Positions 58,634 through 64,000 of a DNA stretch of 64,000 nt are shown in pieces. The translations under genes were made by a program, and so were the position numbers. The stretch covers positions 372,001-436,000 of the forward strand of contig NBAY01000002.1 of assembly GCA_002794775.1 (NCBI GenBank). The letters run 5' to 3'. Every line of letters begins with the position of its first letter. The first letter of the stretch is position 1. This DNA is from Porodaedalea pini. Taxonomy: Eukaryota > Basidiomycota > Agaricomycetes > Hymenochaetales > Hymenochaetaceae. The notes beneath the pieces are model-generated. The model made no database searches. It was given only the letters and a program-made list of their open reading frames with translations, and was not told where the DNA came from.

Positions 58634-61600
58634 AGGTTGGGCGTCCCGACCAACCAAGATCGCGGTCGTCTGGCTCGGTGTCGACGAAGAGCGGACGGAG
58701 TCGTGAGTGAGGGATATCGAGTTTGCGGGGAGCACCGGGGTGTTTGAGGTAGAATTCAGCAATTGCCTCCTTTGCGTTCTCGCCGAAGTCCGTCTCCGGT
58801 TGCCAGGTCGGTTCGTTGTACCCGACCCACTTGACGAGGTACTGTAGTTTACCTCGGTGCAGACGTGAGTCAATGACCTCTTCAACCTCGTATTCCTCTT
58901 CGTTGTCGACAATTTCCGGTGGTGGCGGTGGCGGTAGCTTCTGGCTCTCAAACGACGGTTCAACGGCGGGTTTCAACAGGGCTTCATTGAAGACAGGGTG
59001 GACCTTTTTCCATCGCTTCGGGAGTTTGAGCTTGTACGCGCTCGCTCCTACCTTGTCGACGACGTCAAAGGGGCCGTACCATTTGTCTGCAAGTTTCTTT
59101 GTCGGCGAGTCCGTACTGATGTTTCGCCCGTCAAGGAAGACCTTGTCGCCAGCCTTGTATTCCACCGATGCTCCTGCCGTCCGGTCATGGTAGCGTTTCA
59201 TGTCTTCTGCTGCCTTGACCAGATTGTCCCTTGCCGCGCGATGGGTCTCCTTGATGTGCTTCGCGAATTCTTCTGCCGACATGTTGGTAGAGGAAGTTCG
59301 TACGGCGTCGAAGCTCCTAGGGTGACGTCCAGTGTTCGCGTAGAAGGGTGACATCTTTGTCGCCGAGTGTTCTCGGTTGTTGTAGGCGAACTCTGCGAGA
59401 GGGAGCCAGTCTTTCCAGTCTGACTGCCGATGGTCAACGAAGAGCCGGAGGTACTGTTCGAGCTCTTGGTTGACGCGTTCCGTCTGACCGTCCGTTTGCG
59501 GGTGATACGCCGTCGACGGGTTGCCTTCGATGTGTAGGAGTTTGTACAGCTCCCTCATCATTGATGCGTCAAACTGCGTGCCTCGGTCATGGATGATCTT
59601 TTTTGGCAAGCCATGGAGACGGAAGACGTGGTCGCGGTACAGTTGAGCCATGCCTTCTGCTGACAATTTTGTCGTCGTCGGGATCGCGTGCATCTGTTTC
59701 GAGAACCTATCGACGAAAACGCAGACTGCGTTGTGCCCCTTGGAGTCCGGGAGTTCTCCGATGAGGTCGACCGTGACAATTTCCCAGGGACCTTCAGGGA
59801 CCGCGTTTGGATGAAGTGGCCTCGACCTTGATGCCCTCAGAGCCTTCGTTCGTTGGCAGCGGTCACATCCTCGGACGTATGCTCGGACATCGGAGAACAT
59901 CGACGCCCACCAGAAGTCTCGACGTACCAGTTCGACCGTCTTCGACGATCCCGGATGTCCTGCCAGGGTCGAGTCGTGGCACTCCCTCAACACCGCTTCC
60001 TTCATCGTCGACGGCACGTACACCTTGCCTTTCATTCGCCACAACCCGTCGACTTCTACCATATTCGTCGGCCTTTCCGACTCGTCTTGTGCCCTCTGCG
60101 CTTCACCCACTCGTTCCAACACTTCATCCCGCGACGTCCTCACTATTCCACGATTCAACCACTTTTCCTTGATGAAGACGATGCCGTCGTTGTCATCCTG
60201 GCCCTTGTCGTAACCTGCCTTGCGCGATAATAGGTCCGCCTTGCCCATCGTCTTCCCCGACTTGTGTTCGAGGTGGAAGTCAAACTCTTCGAGTTCGGTT
60301 CGCCAGCGGGCTTGACGGTAGCTCAGCTTCTGCGCTGACCTGAAGTAGGTGAGGTTGGCGTGGTCGGACCAGATTTCGATCGTGTGGCGAGCGCCGAGGA
60401 GGTATTGTCGCCATTCCTTGAGTGCCGAAACGATCGCGAGCATCTCCTTGTCGTAGATCTCGTAGTTTCGTTCAGCGGGTAGGAGCGCTTCTGACCTATA
60501 GGCAATCACCCTCCACTTCCCTTCCTGTTTTTGCAACAACACACCGCCGAGCGCAAAGTTTGACGAGTCCGCTTCTACGCGGAAAGGACCCTCGTCGTTG
60601 GCGATGGCTAGGACTGGAGGTGAGCAGAGACGTCGTCTCAGCTCCTCGAACGCTTCCTGCTGTTCGGTCTCCCATACCCAGTCCTTCTTGCCCGTTAACG
60701 ACGTCAGCGGATGGACCACCTTACTGTAGTCCTTGATGAACCGTCGTAGCCAGTTACCCATGCCGAGGAATTGTTGTAGCTGTTTCAGGTTTCGTGGGAC
60801 CGGCCAGTTCGCAATCGCTTCCGTCTTTGCTGGGTCAGCCTTGATCTCGCCATTACCGATGATGTGGCCGAGGTATTTGACGACCTTGGCGTCAAATTCG
60901 CACTTCTCCGGCTTCAGGTACAGGCCATTCTCTCGCAGGATCTGAAGGACGCGTCTCGACGTGTCTATATGTTCCTCAATGGTCTCCGAGAGGATCAATA
61001 TGTCGTCGAGGTATACGATGATCAGGTTAGCGTAAATCAGTTCCTTGAAGATGTGATTGACAAAAGCCTGGAACGTTGCCGGGGCGTTGCAGAGACCAAA
61101 GAACATGACCGTCGGTTCGAAGAGGCCCATGTTTGTGCGAAACGCTGCTTTCCATTCGTCACCCTCGCGGATCCGGATATTGTAGTACCCCCAGCGAAGG
61201 TCAAGCTTAGTGATGTACTTCGCTTTCTTGACCTTATCGACGAGTTCGTCAATGAGAGGGAGGGGATACTTGTTCTTGATCGTACCGTCATTGAGCTTAC
61301 GGTAATCCTGGATCGGGCGTAGCGATTTGTCGGCCTTCTTAATGAAGAAGAAGGGCGACGCCATGGGCGATATCGACCGTCGAATGCGACCCGACTTCAA
61401 GTTTTCATCGAGGAAGTCCTTGAGTGACTGTTGCTCTGTTGGCGTGAGCGGGTAGATTTTACAGTCACTTGGTTTGAAGTCGGGCTTCAAGTCGATGACA
61501 TGGTCCCACGGTCGGTGTTCCGGTAGCTTTTCGAAGCCTTTTTCGCTAAAGACGTCGGCGTAGTCGTTGAGGTATGCGGGCCAGGACTCCTTGTCCATTC

Positions 61601-62291
61601 GCACCTCTCTCACCCTCCTCGTCTCCTCTGCTGCTCTCCACACCCTCCGCATACCTTCCTCGTCGTCCTTCTCTACCACGCATTCACCTGGACAGCGAGT
61701 AAAGTCGAGTGTCCCCGTCTTCCAGTTGACCTCTGGATTGTGTCGTCGAAGCCAGTCGTACCCCAGGAAGATGTTAGAAGACGCCAATGAGGTTACTGCC
61801 AGGACGATCTGTTCCTTATGATGACCGATCGTGAGTTCAACGTCAACGTATTCCTCGATCAACCCAGCTTCGTTGTGCGTGCCGTCGGCATTGAGCACCG
61901 CAAGGGGTCGGATATACCGCTTCGTCTCTAGCCCATACCGTTCGACGAACCTCACGTCGATGCACGATCCTGTACATCCCGAGTCCACGAGTGCGTGAGC
62001 GTCTACCTCCCTCACTTCACCTTTCACACTGTGTCCGACGTTCAGGAGAAGGTCCAGCTGGCGTCCGCCAGTTCCTCTCATGAACAACTGCTCGTACCCT
62101 TCACTTCTTTTCACACCGGTGGGGACTTCATACTCCGGAAAACCATCGACGTCGTTCGCATCTACGTGTTGTACAGACGGTTGGTTATATTTTAACGAGT
62201 CCGGATTCAAAGTCCCTTGTTCTTCCCGGTCAGTCGCCCCGATGGCTACGCCTGACCACTCGCAAAACCCTGCGAGTCGACGACCTCTTCG
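58620..62291 (-). CDS. Gypsy pol polyprotein: protease, RT, RNase H, integrase, chromodomain
   Basis: The frame is open from 62291 (just after a TGA at 62294-62292) and has no ATG near its start; the usual first residue shown, at 62210, is a TTG. It is therefore expected to be made as a Gag-Pol fusion. Domains in order: aspartic protease (ALVDSGCTGSCID), reverse transcriptase (PIQDYRKLN, VYLDDILIL), RNase H (FRVEADSSNFALGG), integrase HHCC finger (CHDSTLAGHPG, CDRCQRTK), DDE core (VDLIGELPD, HDRGTQFD, Glu in TERVNQELEQ), and a chromodomain (YEVEEVIDSRLHRGKLQYLV, KWVGY). The chromodomain in relatives directs integration to methylated H3K9 chromatin. All catalytic residues I checked are intact. 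Confidence 0.95.
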   Translation of the reverse strand, partial: RRGRRLAGFCEWSGVAIGATDREEQGTLNPDSLKYNQPSVQHVDANDVDGFPEYEVPTGVKRSEGYEQLFMRGTGGRQLDLLLNVGHSVKGEVREVDAHALVDSGCTGSCIDVRFVERYGLETKRYIRPLAVLNADGTHNEAGLIEEYVDVELTIGHHKEQIVLAVTSLASSNIFLGYDWLRRHNPEVNWKTGTLDFTRCPGECVVEKDDEEGMRRVWRAAEETRRVREVRMDKESWPAYLNDYADVFSEKGFEKLPEHRPWDHVIDLKPDFKPSDCKIYPLTPTEQQSLKDFLDENLKSGRIRRSISPMASPFFFIKKADKSLRPIQDYRKLNDGTIKNKYPLPLIDELVDKVKKAKYITKLDLRWGYYNIRIREGDEWKAAFRTNMGLFEPTVMFFGLCNAPATFQAFVNHIFKELIYANLIIVYLDDILILSETIEEHIDTSRRVLQILRENGLYLKPEKCEFDAKVVKYLGHIIGNGEIKADPAKTEAIANWPVPRNLKQLQQFLGMGNWLRRFIKDYSKVVHPLTSLTGKKDWVWETEQQEAFEELRRRLCSPPVLAIANDEGPFRVEADSSNFALGGVLLQKQEGKWRVIAYRSEALLPAERNYEIYDKEMLAIVSALKEWRQYLLGARHTIEIWSDHANLTYFRSAQKLSYRQARWRTELEEFDFHLEHKSGKTMGKADLLSRKAGYDKGQDDNDGIVFIKEKWLNRGIVRTSRDEVLERVGEAQRAQDESERPTNMVEVDGLWRMKGKVYVPSTMKEAVLRECHDSTLAGHPGSSKTVELVRRDFWWASMFSDVRAYVRGCDRCQRTKALRASRSRPLHPNAVPEGPWEIVTVDLIGELPDSKGHNAVCVFVDRFSKQMHAIPTTTKLSAEGMAQLYRDHVFRLHGLPKKIIHDRGTQFDASMMRELYKLLHIEGNPSTAYHPQTDGQTERVNQELEQYLRLFVDHRQSDWKDWLPLAEFAYNNREHSATKMSPFYANTGRHPRSFDAVRTSSTNMSAEEFAKHIKETHRAARDNLVKAAEDMKRYHDRTAGASVEYKAGDKVFLDGRNISTDSPTKKLADKWYGPFDVVDKVGASAYKLKLPKRWKKVHPVFNEALLKPAVEPSFESQKLPPPPPPEIVDNEEEYEVEEVIDSRLHRGKLQYLVKWVGYNEPTWQPETDFGENAKEAIAEFYLKHPGAPRKLDIPHSRLRPLFVDTEPDDRDLGWSGRPTLKGG
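62228..62270 (-). promoter_or_regulatory. Candidate -1 ribosomal frameshift signal between gag and pol
   Basis: The heptamer GGGTTTT (62270-62264) is in the X-XXY-YYZ phase of the gag frame. After a spacer of six bases (GCGAGT) a stem GGTCAG (62257-62252) can pair with CTGACC (62233-62228), loop 18 bases. A -1 slip moves exactly into the pol frame. Confidence 0.6.
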
Positions 62292-63325
62292 TCATTCTCT
62301 TCTTCTTCCACATAGTCCTCCACCGTCGACCTCCGAGTGTCTACGACTTCCTCGAAGGCTGATTCCTTCATCGCGCCGAGCTCGTCCGCAAGGATGCGAC
62401 GCTCGCCTGGTGCCATTAGCTCCAGCATGCGCTGGATGATCGGCTTCCCCTGCGGGCACTTGTCCTTGAAATGTCCCAGCCCGCCGCAGATCCAGCACGC
62501 GCGTCGTCGTTGCGCCTCGTTCATTGAGACGTCCATCGGTTGACCAGCGCCTCCGAACGTGACGCCGGTCGCGTCGCGTTTGTCGACGTGCGGGGCTGCA
62601 ACTTGGCGCCGAGCGGGGGGTGCCTGTTGTTGTTGACGAGGTTGAGGTATGAACGGACGGCCTCGTTGGATCGCTCGGATCTGTTGTTCGCCACGATCGA
62701 TCTCGATAGCCTTGTTCTTCCATGCCTCATACGTTGTTGGCACGGGCGTCGACCTCAGCACGCCGCGGACTACCTCGATGTTCATTGCTCGCTTGAGACG
62801 ATCGCAGATGACGCTGTCGTCCTTCAGTTCCGCCCGCTTGATGATGACGTCGAGTTGTTGGAAGAACTTATCCGCGGTGAGGTCCTTCTGAACCTTCTCC
62901 CGGAAATCCTTCAGCGCCGCTTCCTTTCGATTCGGGTCGTCGAACGAGGCGTCGAGTCGTTCCTGGAATCTATCCCAGCTGTCCGTGAAGGTGACAACTC
63001 CCGACGTTGTCGATTCCTCGACGTAGTTCTGCGCCCACGTTGCCGCATTACCACCCTTCAGGTAGGAGAGAGCTACGTAAATTTTGCTTTCCGACGTAGG
63101 GTATCGGTTTGGGTTCGCGGACACGAAAAGGAGGACTTCTCGTCTGAAGTCGAGGTAATCGTCGCCGCCAGTGAATTCACGTGGCCGGGCGACGTCTATG
63201 TTGGGGGTCGGGGGGTTAGCGGCTGCGACCGGTGCTGGGGCGTTGTTCGCCTGATGGGCGAAGGCATTCGCAACGATGGCCGCGATCTGCGCCATTTGCT
63301 GTTGGCTGAAACCTTCTGCTGACAT
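62246..63325 (-). CDS. Gypsy gag with CCHC zinc knuckle
   Basis: From the ATG at 63325 the protein has 359 residues. The capsid-like part runs from REFTGGDDYLDFRREVLLFV through FTDSWDRFQERLDASFDDPN to LKDFREKVQKDLTADKFFQQ. A zinc knuckle, CWICGGLGHFKDKC, binds the RNA genome. The C-terminus is acidic. The frame stays open upstream of the ATG to 63679, so the true N-terminus may be longer. The stop TAG (62246-62248) overlaps the pol frame by 46 bases. Confidence 0.88.
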   Translation of the reverse strand: MSAEGFSQQQMAQIAAIVANAFAHQANNAPAPVAAANPPTPNIDVARPREFTGGDDYLDFRREVLLFVSANPNRYPTSESKIYVALSYLKGGNAATWAQNYVEESTTSGVVTFTDSWDRFQERLDASFDDPNRKEAALKDFREKVQKDLTADKFFQQLDVIIKRAELKDDSVICDRLKRAMNIEVVRGVLRSTPVPTTYEAWKNKAIEIDRGEQQIRAIQRGRPFIPQPRQQQQAPPARRQVAAPHVDKRDATGVTFGGAGQPMDVSMNEAQRRRACWICGGLGHFKDKCPQGKPIIQRMLELMAPGERRILADELGAMKESAFEEVVDTRRSTVEDYVEEEENDEEVVDSQGFASGQA

Positions 63326-64000
63326 CGCGGGTTCGGGTGTCGAAGGTTCTGGGGGAGTCGGCGGTGAGGGGTCTCTGTTGGTCTCGCGGTAAGGGCCTGG
63401 GGTCGGTGGTAGGTTGACCGTAGATGTTGACGGTGCGGGTGACGACGGAGCGGCTGGGGGCCACCTTGCTCTCCTTCCTCGTTCGTCTGATGAATACCAG
63501 CTGCGCCGGATTTCACTCCACCAGATGTCGTGAGTGACGCCGCTATTATTGGTCGCGACGTAGCCTGGTCGGTCTGGATCCCAACGGGCTGAAGCAGGAA
63601 GGGCCCGTTGCTGTTCGTCGGTGAGATCTATCTTGACGTTGGCGGAGGGACAGGGATCGGTTGCGCGTTCGATCCGGGGTTACGCCAACGTTGAGCGGGT
63701 TCATCAGCGAAGTTGATGACGAGGCGGTAGGATCCGAGTGAGATTACAAACGAGATCGTCGTTGAAGTTTGGACTCGTCTAGTTACCCACGTCCACGTCA
63801 GGTGCGTGCTCCACCAGAGGCTAATTCGTAGAGCCAGGGTCGGGAGATGTCGGTTGATATGTTTACGTAATACACGAACGTCCGAAAACGTCCGGGCAGG
63901 GTTGAGGGTTGTCGTTCAGGGGGTTTACACGTCAAATCCTTCGAGGGGAGCGCTCCTCTAGACTGAGTGAAGGCGAGTCGACAGCGACGACGTACGCTGG
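63326..64000 (-). other. Gypsy leader region with open frames upstream of gag
   Basis: The gag frame remains open from 63679 to the first ATG with protein-like content (WDPDRPGYVATNNSGVTHDI, then WWSEIRRSWYSSDE). A second frame further upstream (about 63922-63640) also reads like protein (DVRVLRKHINRHLPTLALRI). Neither has an ATG. The primer-binding site and 5' LTR must lie beyond 64000. Confidence 0.45.

Larger units (their letters stand above)
58197..64000 (-). mobile_element. Ty3/gypsy LTR retrotransposon, chromovirus type, 5' end beyond window
   Basis: The minus-strand order is leader, gag, pol, polypurine tract, 3' LTR. Pol has protease, reverse transcriptase, RNase H, integrase and a terminal chromodomain, which places it in the chromovirus lineage common in fungi. 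Pol is uninterrupted over almost 1200 codons, so the copy is young. The 5' LTR and primer-binding site are not in the window. Confidence 0.95.

Overview
The window is nuclear DNA of a filamentous basidiomycete fungus, most likely an Agaricomycete. Genes are broken by many 45-65 base GT...AG introns, some exons are only 7-10 bases long, genes lie close together on both strands, and the recognisable proteins (PDR-type ABC transporter, Ste20-family kinase, Syo1, Sin3, Fip1, ING, TBC and Zta1 homologues, F-box proteins) are fungal. Splice models were built by hand from exon continuity, splice consensus and reading phase. For eleven genes the exon lengths I worked out add up to a multiple of three, which supports those models. 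No translated database search was possible.

Left part (1-16 kb): a PDR ABC transporter (minus, running off the left edge, with a one-base frameshift); a Golgi-type fucosyltransferase-like protein (plus); a 3 kb stretch with only weak gene remnants; a germinal-centre-III kinase (plus) whose first coding exon is just ATG; and SYO1 (minus), the importer of ribosomal proteins Rpl5 and Rpl11.

Middle (16-34 kb): a disordered membrane-anchored protein; a 6 kb non-LTR retrotransposon (minus) with gag-like ORF1 and an endonuclease/reverse transcriptase/RNase H ORF2, damaged by frameshifts and lying head to head with SIN3 about 157 bases from its start codon; SIN3 with eleven coding exons; and a long single-pass membrane protein.

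Right-middle (35-55.7 kb): a broken F-box gene; a Ser/Thr-rich membrane protein; an NR2C2AP-like discoidin-fold protein; FIP1, whose start codon is split by an intron; a TBC-domain Rab GAP; a small Ser-rich protein; an intact F-box gene; an ING-family PHD protein; and a ZTA1-type quinone oxidoreductase.

Right end (55.9-64 kb): the most unusual part. Two long near-perfect palindromes (two 402-base arms with a 51-base loop, and a second copy in inverted orientation) flank a 554-base core carrying a spliced, open, startless gene fragment that I cannot assign. Base differences between the two palindromes are shared by both arms of each. The outer arm of the second palindrome is cut by a Ty3/gypsy chromovirus (minus) with an intact pol and chromodomain, a perfectly placed candidate -1 frameshift signal between gag and pol, and its 5' end beyond the window. 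Transcription, mRNA processing and chromatin genes (SIN3, FIP1, ING) share this window with mobile DNA, but I see no evidence that they form a functional cluster.
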